IMG/VR virus record: IMGVR_UViG_3300037606_000137
Coordinates: 46,381-110,380 of that record
Origin: a virus
Strand: one strand, 5' to 3'
DNA length: 64,000 nt
The notes under the pieces were generated by a model. The model was not told the DNA's origin and did not search any database. It worked only from the letters and a program-made list of their open reading frames with translations. Of the stretch, positions 32,310 through 41,395 are shown in pieces (positions within the stretch are counted from its first letter, which is position 1; the number at the start of each line of letters is the position of its first letter). The translations under genes were made by a program, and so were the position numbers.

Positions 32310-34241
32310 ATGGCAAATTCATTAGATTTAACAAAATTAACAACTGACGAGGGTTTATATCTTAGAGCAAAAGCAACATATGCTATTGGTCAACCTATTA
32401 TTGATGATGTTGAATTTGATATTTTAGAAGAACATTTAAGACAACAAGATTCGTTTGTTGTTGATATTGTTGGAGCAATTAAAATCAAAGGAAATAAAGT
32501 ATCAATTTCTAAAGGAAAGAAATTGTTTATTGCACATACAACACCAATGGGTTCATTGGCAAAAATTCAGTTCAAGCCTGGTTATGTTCCACATCCAGAA
32601 TTTTCACATTGGTTAACATCAAATGTTTTATCTAATACTGATCCTGTTTTAGAATTTGGTCCTAAGTTAGATGGTAATGCAATTAATATTACGTATGATA
32701 ATGGACAATTAAAATCTGTTACATCAAGAGGTGATGGTATTGAGGGACAAGATTACACAAAATGTTATCCATCAAATATACCTAAATACATTAAAGGTTT
32801 TACAGGCGAAATTAGAGGTGAAGCAGTTATGGATGTTTATGTGTTTGATAATACATATGGACCTGATTCAAATGCTGTAAAGAAATATGCAAATGCTCGT
32901 AATATTGTAGCAAGTGGTTTAACTAAAGGTGATCCATCAATGATTGCTGATATTGATTTTATTGCATTTCAAATTGTAGATTTTACTGGAGACACAAATA
33001 CACAATTAATTAAATGGGGATTTGATACATTAAATTTCTTAAAAACATATGCTTCATCACAAATGAATTTATTTGTATTTGAAAAAATGTATGCTGAATT
33101 TAAATACTATCGAGAAAATTGTAAATACCAATTAGATGGTATTGTTTGTAAAATTGAAGAAGAATATAGAGATGCAATCGGTGGTAATTCACATCACCCA
33201 TATTGGGCATTAGCAATTAAGTTTGAAACTAAAGAAGTTTATACAACTATTGTTAGTATTGAATGGTCATTAGGTAAACGTGGTCAATTAGCACCTGTTG
33301 CAATTTTAGCACCTGTTAATTTATTAGGTTCTGTTGTACAAAGAGCATCAGTATATAATGCGGATTGGATGTTGAAAAACAAATGTTATCCAGGTGCAAC
33401 AGTTTCATTGATTAAATCAGGAGACATTATACCAAAAATTGTTGCTATTACAATAGAATCTACAGAAGTATTTGAATTACCTACTGTATGGAATGGTAAT
33501 TCAGTTTCTTTTGATGGTGTTCAGTTGATGGTTGATGATTTTGAGCAAACGGATGCGTTTAAATCACTTCAATTACACAATTCAATTGTTGCACTAGGTA
33601 TTGAAGGAATCGGTCCAGCAACAGCATCTAAATTGCAAGATGCTGGACAAACACTTATTTCTTTATTAAGTACTAATCCTGACGGATTGAGAATGGAATT
33701 ATTGAAGTCTGATGTATTTAAAGATGGTCGGGACCTTGAAATTTTAGTTGAGAATGTATTTGCATTAACTAAAACAGAATTGTGGAAAGTTATTTATGCA
33801 ATGAATTATAGAAATTGTGGTAAAACAATTTCAAAACAATTAGGAAATTGGATGGCTAAAATTCCTTTTGATTTTAAAGGTTTAGAAAAAGCTGTTGTTG
33901 AAGCATTCATTATGGATATTGATAAACAAGATGAGGTTAAACATTTAGTTGGTATTTTATTAGCAAATAATGTTAATATAATTAAACCAGAAGCACCTAA
34001 AGCAGGAATCATTACTTATTGTATGACTGGTTCTCCAAGTAGCGGTCATGCAACTAAAAAAGACTATTCAAGAGACGTTGAATCAAGTGGTAAATGTATT
34101 GAATCATCTTTGACAAAGGAAACACATTATTTAGTTGCTGAATCATTAGCTGGAATGACAACAAAAATGCAAAAAGCTGAAAAGAATGGTACAAAAATAA
34201 TTTGTTATTCAGATTTTTTAGATTTAATTAAATCATTATAA
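32310..34241 (+). CDS. ligA: NAD-dependent DNA ligase
   Basis: 643 residues. A short Ia-like N-terminus (IIDDVEFDILEEHL); nucleotidyltransferase motif I KLDG at 119-122 (Lys119 the AMP acceptor), TSRGDGIEGQDYT, GEIRGEAVM (motif III), LDGIVCKIE, AIKFE (motif V); OB fold; HhH (GIEGIGPATASKL); and a C-terminal BRCT domain (TYCMTGSPSSGHATKK...). The four-Cys zinc finger normal in bacterial LigA is not seen. It seals nicks with NAD and releases NMN, so it draws directly on the phage NAD-salvage genes. Strong TATATTTG promoter upstream. Confidence 0.93.
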   Translation: MANSLDLTKLTTDEGLYLRAKATYAIGQPIIDDVEFDILEEHLRQQDSFVVDIVGAIKIKGNKVSISKGKKLFIAHTTPMGSLAKIQFKPGYVPHPEFSHWLTSNVLSNTDPVLEFGPKLDGNAINITYDNGQLKSVTSRGDGIEGQDYTKCYPSNIPKYIKGFTGEIRGEAVMDVYVFDNTYGPDSNAVKKYANARNIVASGLTKGDPSMIADIDFIAFQIVDFTGDTNTQLIKWGFDTLNFLKTYASSQMNLFVFEKMYAEFKYYRENCKYQLDGIVCKIEEEYRDAIGGNSHHPYWALAIKFETKEVYTTIVSIEWSLGKRGQLAPVAILAPVNLLGSVVQRASVYNADWMLKNKCYPGATVSLIKSGDIIPKIVAITIESTEVFELPTVWNGNSVSFDGVQLMVDDFEQTDAFKSLQLHNSIVALGIEGIGPATASKLQDAGQTLISLLSTNPDGLRMELLKSDVFKDGRDLEILVENVFALTKTELWKVIYAMNYRNCGKTISKQLGNWMAKIPFDFKGLEKAVVEAFIMDIDKQDEVKHLVGILLANNVNIIKPEAPKAGIITYCMTGSPSSGHATKKDYSRDVESSGKCIESSLTKETHYLVAESLAGMTTKMQKAEKNGTKIICYSDFLDLIKSL

Positions 34242-34243
34242 TT

Positions 34244-34630
34244 ATGAAAATTAAAGCATCAAGATTCGATTTAATAGATATATTAACATATCCAATATTT
34301 TTTAATATATCTCTTATAATTATATTGCTATCGTTAGGAACATTTAATATATTATTTGGGTGGATGCATATAAAATGTGTAGGGAAATATACGGTTTTAT
34401 ACATAAATAAAAAAAAATATTTTGAAACATTACGAGATGTAATTTCTGCATGGTTATTATTATTTATAAATAGTTGGTATTGGAATATTAATTATTCACG
34501 GTTTCTTGTAGATTATTTAATGTTTGTATTGTGGCCATATTATGAAAAAGATTCTGATTTATATAATCGTGAACTTAATGATTTTTGTACAAGTATGATT
34601 AATAGAAAAAATATAAGAAAAAACAAATAA
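34244..34630 (+). CDS. Membrane protein, 128 residues
   Basis: Not recognised. Two or three hydrophobic segments (FFNISLIIILLSLGTF, VISAWLLLFINSWYW, LVDYLMFVLW). Starts 2 nt after the ligase stop. Confidence 0.55.
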   Translation: MKIKASRFDLIDILTYPIFFNISLIIILLSLGTFNILFGWMHIKCVGKYTVLYINKKKYFETLRDVISAWLLLFINSWYWNINYSRFLVDYLMFVLWPYYEKDSDLYNRELNDFCTSMINRKNIRKNK

Positions 34631-34677
34631 AATAAAATATTTGATAAACAAAAATCAGAATAATTCATATAATATTT

Positions 34678-35811
34678 ATGAAATATTCTGATTTTTTACA
34701 TTTAGAAGATAAATTGAAAGAACAAACTTTTAATACTTCTTATAAAACTATAAATACATTATTAACTGTATTTTCATATTTAGGAAATTTAATTTCCATA
34801 TTTTTAGCATTTTTCTTTTTATTTAGTATTATATCTATTGGTATTTCTAATATTTATATTAGTGGTGGTGTAAGTATATTATTATTAATTGGTTTAGAAT
34901 TATTTAAAAGAGATGTATTTAAAAAGTTTTCTTTTGCTATTTTAAGTAAGAAAAAAAATATACAAACATATGTATCATTATTAATTTTTAGTTTGTTATT
35001 AATATTTATGTCATTTTACTCATCATTAACTGGTGCTAAAATGTTTTCAAATAAAAATACACAAATAGAAAACACACAAGATAAATTAATTGAAAATTAT
35101 CGAGATAGTATTTACACTAAGAATTTATCAAAGAATAACATAATAGAAAAAGAAATTAATTTTTATAAAGAAAAATTAATTATTAAAGACAATGAGCAGT
35201 TTGAGATTAATAAAAAATTACAAAGTAATGCAACATTATCAAGATCCGAAAAAGATCGTAATGTACAATTAACAAATGAAAAAACAGAAATTAATTCATT
35301 TATATTAAAAAACGAATTATTATTAAATAATAATTCAAAGTATCAAGATTCATTAATAACTAATTATACGGTACAAATTAAAGATAAATCAAAAACTGAA
35401 ATATTAAAAAATTCAAATGATTCAATAATATTTATTTTATTATCAACAATTATTGAATTTGTTATTTTATTTGGTGTATTTTTTAATGTTTACTTTTTAA
35501 ATAAATCATATACAGAATATAAAAAGAATATACAATATGATCCAATATTTCAAAAGTGGTATTTATATAATGAAGTATTAAATATTTTATATCCAAAAAA
35601 TATAAAAATAAATCAAAGAATACAAACATTAAATAGTATTATTGATATGTGTAAAATAAACAATATTTATGCAGATAAAAAAGAGATTGAATCATTTTTG
35701 AAATTGTGTAATAATATTGGAATTATTACACAAAAAGGATCATACAGATATATCATGCAACAATATGATAGCGCTTATGAATTATTAAAAACACATTTTA
35801 ACATTAAATAA
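34678..35811 (+). CDS. Multi-pass membrane protein with long coiled coil, 377 residues
   Basis: Hydrophobic helices at ~25-75 and ~96-117, then a ~130-residue charged coiled coil (INKKLQSNATLSRSEKDRN and around it), another membrane helix (~255-280) and a soluble C-terminal domain of ~90 residues. The outline suggests an envelope-spanning protein with a large extracytoplasmic coiled coil. No family recognised. TTCATATAA lies 14 nt before the ATG. Confidence 0.6.
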   Translation: MKYSDFLHLEDKLKEQTFNTSYKTINTLLTVFSYLGNLISIFLAFFFLFSIISIGISNIYISGGVSILLLIGLELFKRDVFKKFSFAILSKKKNIQTYVSLLIFSLLLIFMSFYSSLTGAKMFSNKNTQIENTQDKLIENYRDSIYTKNLSKNNIIEKEINFYKEKLIIKDNEQFEINKKLQSNATLSRSEKDRNVQLTNEKTEINSFILKNELLLNNNSKYQDSLITNYTVQIKDKSKTEILKNSNDSIIFILLSTIIEFVILFGVFFNVYFLNKSYTEYKKNIQYDPIFQKWYLYNEVLNILYPKNIKINQRIQTLNSIIDMCKINNIYADKKEIESFLKLCNNIGIITQKGSYRYIMQQYDSAYELLKTHFNIK

Positions 35812-35813
35812 TT

Positions 35814-36026
35814 ATGAAAAAAATACTAGCATATATACCACTTTGGAGCTTATACAGATTTGCTCAATTAATAAATTATATAAATAATATAATTGAAAAA
35901 ACTTTTAAATTTATTGATTTATTAAATCCAATAGATAATTTTATGATGTATATATATTACATCATAATGTTACAATGTATACAACTACAAGAGTGGTCAA
36001 AATTAACTAAACCATATAATTTATAA
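35814..36026 (+). CDS. Hypothetical protein, 70 residues
   Basis: Not recognised. Amphipathic and hydrophobic, rich in Tyr and Ile, probably membrane-associated. Sits between two genes with 1-2 nt gaps. Confidence 0.45.
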   Translation: MKKILAYIPLWSLYRFAQLINYINNIIEKTFKFIDLLNPIDNFMMYIYYIIMLQCIQLQEWSKLTKPYNL

Positions 36027-36027
36027 T

Positions 36028-36951
36028 ATGTTATTAGAAATTGCTATAGGTGATGCTTACGGTCGTTCATTTGAGTTTAATTCAAATGAATTTATAAAAG
36101 AATTTAATATTGGATTAGATTATGTTTTAAGAAATGATGATGAAGAAATTAATTTATTTGGTACATATACCGATGATACACAAATGTCAATTGCTTTAGC
36201 TGAATTGTTAATAGATGATAATGCCGGATTTGATTTTAATACAATAGGTAAAAAGTTTGTAAAAACATATAAACGTGATCCACATGGTGGATATAGTAAA
36301 CGGATTTTAGCTGCGTTTGCTGAAGCATCAAACCATTTACAATCAGGTAAAAAGTTTTTTAACGCATGCCAAACAGATGTATTAATACATAGTAATGGTA
36401 GTATTATGCGTTCTGTGCCATTAGGTATCTTACCAACTGAGGGACATGTAATTAGAGCAGCACAAATGCAATCATTGGTAACACATTGTTCACATGAAGC
36501 ATCAATGGGTTCACAATTAATTGCAATAACATCTCATTATTTTTATTATAAAAAACATAAGGGAGATTTTAGTGTTAATGCATATTTAAAATATTTAGGA
36601 ACACAAAACATGTTTGAATATTATATGATTTGTGAAAATGCTTTTTATAAACATTATAAGCAGTATAAAACAATACCGTGTGATGCAAATATTACAGTAG
36701 GTGCTGTAATAAATACATTATTTTCATGTAAAACAGCACAAGAAATATTAATTTATGCTATATCTTTTAGTGGTGATGTTGATAGTATTGCTGCAATTAC
36801 ATTAGGTATTGCATCGTTAAAAGATGATATTATTATGAATTTTTCTAAAAATTTAATAATTAATTTAGAAAATAAAAAATACGGAAAAAACTATTTAATT
36901 GATTTAGATAATATTATATTCAAAAAGTATAATAGAGATATTAATTATTAA
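36028..36951 (+). CDS. ADP-ribosylglycohydrolase (DraG/ADPRH family)
   Basis: 307 residues, full family length. LLEIAIGDAYGRSFE at the N-terminus, GTYTDDTQMS (metal-binding TDDT at 48-51), NGSIMRSVPLGI, and FSGDVDSIAAITLGIA (the second metal site). It removes ADP-ribose from proteins, nucleic acids or small molecules. In a phage with many NAD genes it could reverse ADP-ribosylation by host defence, or recycle ADP-ribose made from NAD. Confidence 0.9.
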   Translation: MLLEIAIGDAYGRSFEFNSNEFIKEFNIGLDYVLRNDDEEINLFGTYTDDTQMSIALAELLIDDNAGFDFNTIGKKFVKTYKRDPHGGYSKRILAAFAEASNHLQSGKKFFNACQTDVLIHSNGSIMRSVPLGILPTEGHVIRAAQMQSLVTHCSHEASMGSQLIAITSHYFYYKKHKGDFSVNAYLKYLGTQNMFEYYMICENAFYKHYKQYKTIPCDANITVGAVINTLFSCKTAQEILIYAISFSGDVDSIAAITLGIASLKDDIIMNFSKNLIINLENKKYGKNYLIDLDNIIFKKYNRDINY

Positions 36952-36962
36952 TATATATTATT

Positions 36963-37205
36963 ATGAAAAAACATTTAACGATATTTCTTATTTTATTCTT
37001 TATTATGTATGCAATATTGTTTTGGTTCTTTTTATTAAATGGTATTTATTTAGATACATTATATGTAAAAATAGCAGTTGGTTTCACATCACATGTTGGT
37101 GTAATTTTATCTACTGTATGGTATTATTTAAATTTAAAAGGGAAATTGTTTATAGAACAATGGGATATTTTATTTAATAAAAATAAAACAAAAAATAATA
37201 AATGA
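36963..37205 (+). CDS. Membrane protein, 80 residues
   Basis: Two membrane helices (TIFLILFFIMYAILFWFFLL; VGFTSHVGVILSTVWYYL). Not recognised. ATGA overlap with the next gene, suggesting the two membrane proteins act together. Confidence 0.55.
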   Translation: MKKHLTIFLILFFIMYAILFWFFLLNGIYLDTLYVKIAVGFTSHVGVILSTVWYYLNLKGKLFIEQWDILFNKNKTKNNK

Positions 37206-37597
37206 TAAGTGTTATTTTAGTAGTAGTTGGAATAATATTAGTAGGTTTAGCTGGTATTAGTGAAGCAATAATGGATAAATTGATTTTTCATTACGATAAT
37301 AGTATTTTTAAATCATTTAATAATCAAAAATATTGGGATCCAGAGTTATCATGGGTTAATAAATATAAAAAAGATTTAGTAACAGAAAGATTTATGTTTT
37401 CAACAACAATATTAGTTTTTCTTACAGATGCTTGGCATTTTTTAAAATTTGTACGAACATTATTTATGTTTGTTGGCTTAGTTATAATAGGCGCAAATTC
37501 ATTATCTATATTTCATATTATTATTTTCACTATAATTGCTAGAATTGTATTTGGTGTAATTTTCGAATATTTTTTTAAACATGTTTTTAACATATGA
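37202..37597 (+). CDS. Membrane protein, 131 residues
   Basis: An N-terminal membrane helix (ISVILVVVGIILVGLAG), a polar middle with KYWDPELSWVNKYKK, and two C-terminal helices. Residues EAIMDKLIFHYDNSIF recall a widespread Bacteroidetes and phage membrane family, but the function is unknown. Overlaps the next start by ATGA. Confidence 0.55.
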   Translation: MISVILVVVGIILVGLAGISEAIMDKLIFHYDNSIFKSFNNQKYWDPELSWVNKYKKDLVTERFMFSTTILVFLTDAWHFLKFVRTLFMFVGLVIIGANSLSIFHIIIFTIIARIVFGVIFEYFFKHVFNI

Positions 37598-38493
37598 GTT
37601 TTTATAAAGGATTATTACATAATAGTAGAAAAGAATTAACATTTATGTTAACGCCAAAATATATATTACATATTAAAGAAAATGTAGATCAAACATTTGT
37701 ACCAAGATTTTCTTTAAAAAATATAGATATTTTTGATGATTTTCCAACAAATACACCAACTAAATTTACACCAGAATTAATTTTAAAAGCAATTAATTGG
37801 GGTATGATTATTCAAATAGATTATAAAGGTGATGAAGATGATAATTTTTCAGGACATGAACGAGTAATTTATCCTGTAGCTTTTGGAAAATCAAAAGATG
37901 GTAAATATTTAATAAGAGGTTATCATTTAAAAGGTTGGTCAATTAGTCGTGGTGGTAATGTTCAAAAAGAATGGAGATTATTTAGAGCTGATAGAATATT
38001 AAATATGACTTTTAGTGGTGCATTTTTTAGATTGGCACCTGATGGATATAATGCCGACGGCGATAAAGGTATAACAAAATTAATGGCAAGAGCCGATTTT
38101 AATCAAATACGTAATAACCAACAATCATTATTAAATAAAAATGATATTGATACATTAGATAGAGTAATTTTAAATAAAATTACAGAAGTTGAAGTAAAAG
38201 ATTTAAATTATAATTTTAAAATTTTTAGTCCATGGTCTAATAACATTATACCAAAAAAAGATGCTAAAAATATTAGAATAACTTTTGCTAAACCCTTAAT
38301 TGGTAATGGTCAATGGATTGCAATTGTTGGTTCAAGCATTGAACCAAATAATATTTTTAAATTAAAATTAAACAATACAATTATTAGTTCATATAAATCT
38401 GTAAAGTGGATAATGGCTGACGAATTAGATAAAACAAAAAATATCGAATCGCAAGTAGAATTTAAACTTTATTTATTTTTAAAAGCAAAATAA
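37594..38493 (+). CDS. WYL-domain-like protein
   Basis: 299 residues. Residues ~70-150 show the WYL pattern: INWGMIIQIDYKGDEDD, then HERVIYPVAFGKSKDG, YLIRGYHLKGW, EWRLFRADRILNMTF. WYL domains bind nucleic acid or small ligands and regulate defence and DNA-repair systems. Here there is no obvious helix-turn-helix, so it may be a sensor or an inhibitor rather than a repressor. Coupled by TAATG to the following cupin-like gene. Confidence 0.65.
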   Translation: MSFYKGLLHNSRKELTFMLTPKYILHIKENVDQTFVPRFSLKNIDIFDDFPTNTPTKFTPELILKAINWGMIIQIDYKGDEDDNFSGHERVIYPVAFGKSKDGKYLIRGYHLKGWSISRGGNVQKEWRLFRADRILNMTFSGAFFRLAPDGYNADGDKGITKLMARADFNQIRNNQQSLLNKNDIDTLDRVILNKITEVEVKDLNYNFKIFSPWSNNIIPKKDAKNIRITFAKPLIGNGQWIAIVGSSIEPNNIFKLKLNNTIISSYKSVKWIMADELDKTKNIESQVEFKLYLFLKAK

Positions 38494-38897
38494 TGAAAGG
38501 TAAATCATTTAGTTTTTTTCGTTATAACAAATTCACATTTGGTGAACAAGTTGTATCACAATTTGTATTATTTGAATGTAAATTTTTATTTAGTATAATA
38601 TTATTTTATTTTCATAAAACAAATGGAACACAAGACCGTTATCATACACACGCATTTAATTCTTTAAGCGTTAAATTGTGGGGTAATTATAACGAATATA
38701 TTTTATTAACTAAAGATCCACAAAGTTTTAATATTAAAAAACGTACAAAAACTTTTAAATATTTTTCAAAAAACGTATATCATAAAATTGGTAAATCTAA
38801 TGGGTGTTGTACAATATTATTTTCTGGTTCATGGGATAAAACATGGGAAGAATTTTTAAATGAAAAAACATATACATATAATTGGAATAGAAAATGA
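38493..38897 (+). CDS. Cupin-like protein
   Basis: 134 residues. The core RYHTHAFNSLSVKLWGNYNEY resembles the first cupin motif (G..HxH...), with YHKIG and TILFSGSWDKTWEE as the second. Similar small proteins occur in phages of this host group. Function unknown. Confidence 0.55.
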   Translation: MKGKSFSFFRYNKFTFGEQVVSQFVLFECKFLFSIILFYFHKTNGTQDRYHTHAFNSLSVKLWGNYNEYILLTKDPQSFNIKKRTKTFKYFSKNVYHKIGKSNGCCTILFSGSWDKTWEEFLNEKTYTYNWNRK

Positions 38898-39148
38898 AAG
38901 CAAATATAAATATAGAAGAAATTGTTTATAATTATAAAACAGAACATATTTCTGGTTTTACATCAACAGAAGTTTTAAATATTAAAAAGTGTTTTAATTT
39001 TATAAATGAAAAAAAATTCAATGTTGCATTAATGGGAATCAGTTGTACTCGTATTAATAATGAATTAATAATATATCACCAAGATGTAATTACAGCATTA
39101 AAATGTGGTATAGATGGTAGAAATATGTACGAAAGTGAATTTGATTAA
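38894..39148 (+). CDS. Hypothetical protein, 84 residues
   Basis: Not recognised. Soluble, with two Cys. ATGA overlap with the preceding gene. Confidence 0.5.
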   Translation: MKANINIEEIVYNYKTEHISGFTSTEVLNIKKCFNFINEKKFNVALMGISCTRINNELIIYHQDVITALKCGIDGRNMYESEFD

Positions 39149-39150
39149 TT

Positions 39151-39546
39151 GTGGAATTTAAATTTTATAAAAACTTTGAAAACAAATGGTATATTGATAT
39201 ACCTAATTGGACTGGATCTATAGATGATTTAGAAATGGTTTCTGGTGCTGATGTAATGTTAAATATTATGACACAAGGTGATAATGAAATATATTTAACA
39301 ATTTCTGATAAACCTTTTGAATTAATACCATTGGTTAAAAACTTAGATAATTCACATGTTGATATAAGTAAATATAAACATCCAAAAAATACAATATTAA
39401 CAAAAATTAAAAACACTCCTGATATTGGTGGTGCTGAATATAATTTTGATCAATGGTGTGGAATTGATTACAACATCACTATTTGGTTGTGTGGTGTCAC
39501 TGAACACGTTTTTAGCTATCTACCTGATAGAATATATATAATATAG
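39151..39546 (+). CDS. DUF6717-like protein, GTG start
   Basis: 131 residues. FYKNFENKWYIDIPNWTGS, LEMVSGADVMLNIM, and a C-terminal IWLCGVTEHVF match my memory of the DUF6717 family of bacterial and phage proteins (function unknown). The only start that fits is GTG at 39151, 2 nt after the upstream stop. The stop coincides with the start of the terminator hairpin. Confidence 0.65.
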   Translation: MEFKFYKNFENKWYIDIPNWTGSIDDLEMVSGADVMLNIMTQGDNEIYLTISDKPFELIPLVKNLDNSHVDISKYKHPKNTILTKIKNTPDIGGAEYNFDQWCGIDYNITIWLCGVTEHVFSYLPDRIYII

Positions 39547-39574
39547 AAAAGGACGCATTTAATGCGTCCTTTTC
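39546..39574. terminator. Bidirectional terminator between convergent blocks
   Basis: AAAAGGACGCAT pairs with ATGCGTCCTTTT around TTA, with A/T tails on both sides. Genes converge here from both strands. Confidence 0.92.
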
Positions 39575-39583
39575 ACTTTATAA

Positions 39584-40228
39584 TTATTTAATTAATTGTG
39601 CATATTTATATGTTAATGCTTTACGATCATCTAAACCATTTGTTCCACCATTTATACGTTTAGATATTTTTAAAATTGTTGCATCATTAATACCACCTTT
39701 ACACATATCCCATATTTTATTTTTATCAAAGAAATATATTGCACTTTCAAAAGCATATATATCTGCAACAATATCTGGTGTAGACATAATTTCTGTTTTT
39801 TTTATAGAATTTGCAAAAGCTTGATAATTTGCACGTCCTGTTAATTGTATTGCACCACGGCCTCTAAATTTCCAACCATCACCAGATGCTTCATTTCCAT
39901 TACCATTTTGATTCGCATATACGAAATTTGCTATTGGTTCAGGTTTGCGTGATAAAGTATTAGCTTTTATTTTTTCATTTGCTTCAATAATTCTATTTTT
40001 ATTAATATCAAAATCAGATTTGAATGTTATTAATAATCCACTAGCTGAATAATTTAAATTTTCACTAAAAGCTTTAAACTTTCCGGTTTCATGGCCACAT
40101 TGAGCAAAAAAATGTACCATATGATCTAAAGGCTTATTAAAAAAAATTGCAGCTTTTGTTATTGTTTCTTTACCAAAACTACCATCAGGTTTAGCTCCTA
40201 TTTTTTGTTGTAATTTTATTAAACTCAT
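39584..40228 (-). CDS. GH19 chitinase-type endolysin
   Basis: 214 residues. A short N-terminal peptidoglycan-binding-like segment (LIKLQQKIGAKPDGSFG) is followed by a GH19-like catalytic core: HFFAQCGHETGKFKAFSENL (catalytic Glu in HETG), FVYANQNGNGN, DGWKFRGRGAIQLTGRANY. Cleaves peptidoglycan for lysis. No signal peptide, so release would need a holin. Follows the gp25 gene on the minus strand. Confidence 0.88.
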   Translation of the reverse strand: MSLIKLQQKIGAKPDGSFGKETITKAAIFFNKPLDHMVHFFAQCGHETGKFKAFSENLNYSASGLLITFKSDFDINKNRIIEANEKIKANTLSRKPEPIANFVYANQNGNGNEASGDGWKFRGRGAIQLTGRANYQAFANSIKKTEIMSTPDIVADIYAFESAIYFFDKNKIWDMCKGGINDATILKISKRINGGTNGLDDRKALTYKYAQLIK

Positions 40229-40250
40229 TTTATTTTATTTCATTTTGTTT

Positions 40251-40619
40251 TTATTTATAAATAATATTTACATTATTTACACCAAGATCTATATTTATTA
40301 TTCCAATATCTTGTACAGTACCAGATAATATATAAACGTTTATAATATAATCATTTGTAGATAATTCTGGGATATGTTCTTCAAATTGTTCTTTAATACT
40401 ATCTTGTATAGTTGTTGCTGGGAAACTTGTTTTCCATAAATATTTTGGTATATCAGCACCAAAATCTGGATTGCCTAAAACATCACCTTTATTTGTCATT
40501 AAAATAACATACATTTTAGAAATAACTGTATCTAAAAATGTAGTTGTTTCAATTTGTGTTTCGTTATAAAATGGATCAGTTGTTCCTTTTATATAAATAT
40601 CTGATATATCCGTTGCCAT
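40251..40619 (-). CDS. gp25-like baseplate wedge protein
   Basis: 122 residues. The pattern LMTNKGDVLGNPDFGADI followed by YLWK and a C-terminal region of strands matches the GPW/gp25 family, which forms part of the contractile-tail baseplate wedge. It supports a myovirus morphology. Confidence 0.85.
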   Translation of the reverse strand: MATDISDIYIKGTTDPFYNETQIETTTFLDTVISKMYVILMTNKGDVLGNPDFGADIPKYLWKTSFPATTIQDSIKEQFEEHIPELSTNDYIINVYILSGTVQDIGIINIDLGVNNVNIIYK

Positions 40620-40634
40620 ACGTTATATATTAAT

Positions 40635-41378
40635 TTATACTGTTATCTTATAAGTATTATTTTTATTATAAAAGTTTTTATGAAACATACAAGTGATAAC
40701 TTTAAATGTAATTACATCAGTTTTTTTATTTGATAACAATGAACCAACAACATTTAAATCATTAGTTGAATTATGAATTAAAACTGGATCATTTATATTT
40801 AAAGTGTTATCAATTAATAAATCAATTATTTGTTCTGTTGCATTATCTACAGTTTGTTTAATATCACCATTCTTAATATATTCACTAGATCTACCTTGTC
40901 TTTCCATTGAATGCATTGAATGTTTTAAATCTAATTCAATTGTAATAGTTTTTGTAATTTTACCAATGTTTGCAACTGTATCAAAAGCATAATCTTCATT
41001 CATATCTACACTAATATATGATTTAGCAATATCTATAAAATTTGTAACTTCATTTGATTTATATGTATCTAAAGATGCAATAACATCTTGTTGTACATTA
41101 TCATCTTCATCATCATATCTACGAATTAAATCATAACTAATTTCCCATGTTGTTGTACTATCAGATTCTACAATAAAATAACCATCAGATAAATCACCAG
41201 AAATATTCCATGCATGAATTCCGGCCCAATCTGTACTTGTAACAGATTCTTTTGTGAATGTATTATTTAATGTTTGTACAAAAGTTTTTTTAAATCTTTT
41301 AATTTCAATTTCTTCATGAGATATATCACCCATAGACTCATTTATGTATTGTTTGAATTCTTTTATATTTGTTATCAT
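40635..41378 (-). CDS. Virion protein with capsid-targeting-like N-terminus, 247 residues
   Basis: Not recognised by family. The N-terminus MITNIKEFKQYINESM resembles T4-type capsid-targeting leaders (an amphipathic stretch ending IxE, the prohead-protease site). A related leader occurs at 60289. Probably a head- or tail-associated structural protein; it lies between the gp25 gene and a neck-type gene. Confidence 0.5.
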   Translation of the reverse strand: MITNIKEFKQYINESMGDISHEEIEIKRFKKTFVQTLNNTFTKESVTSTDWAGIHAWNISGDLSDGYFIVESDSTTTWEISYDLIRRYDDEDDNVQQDVIASLDTYKSNEVTNFIDIAKSYISVDMNEDYAFDTVANIGKITKTITIELDLKHSMHSMERQGRSSEYIKNGDIKQTVDNATEQIIDLLIDNTLNINDPVLIHNSTNDLNVVGSLLSNKKTDVITFKVITCMFHKNFYNKNNTYKITV

Positions 41379-41395
41379 AATATTTATTTATATTT

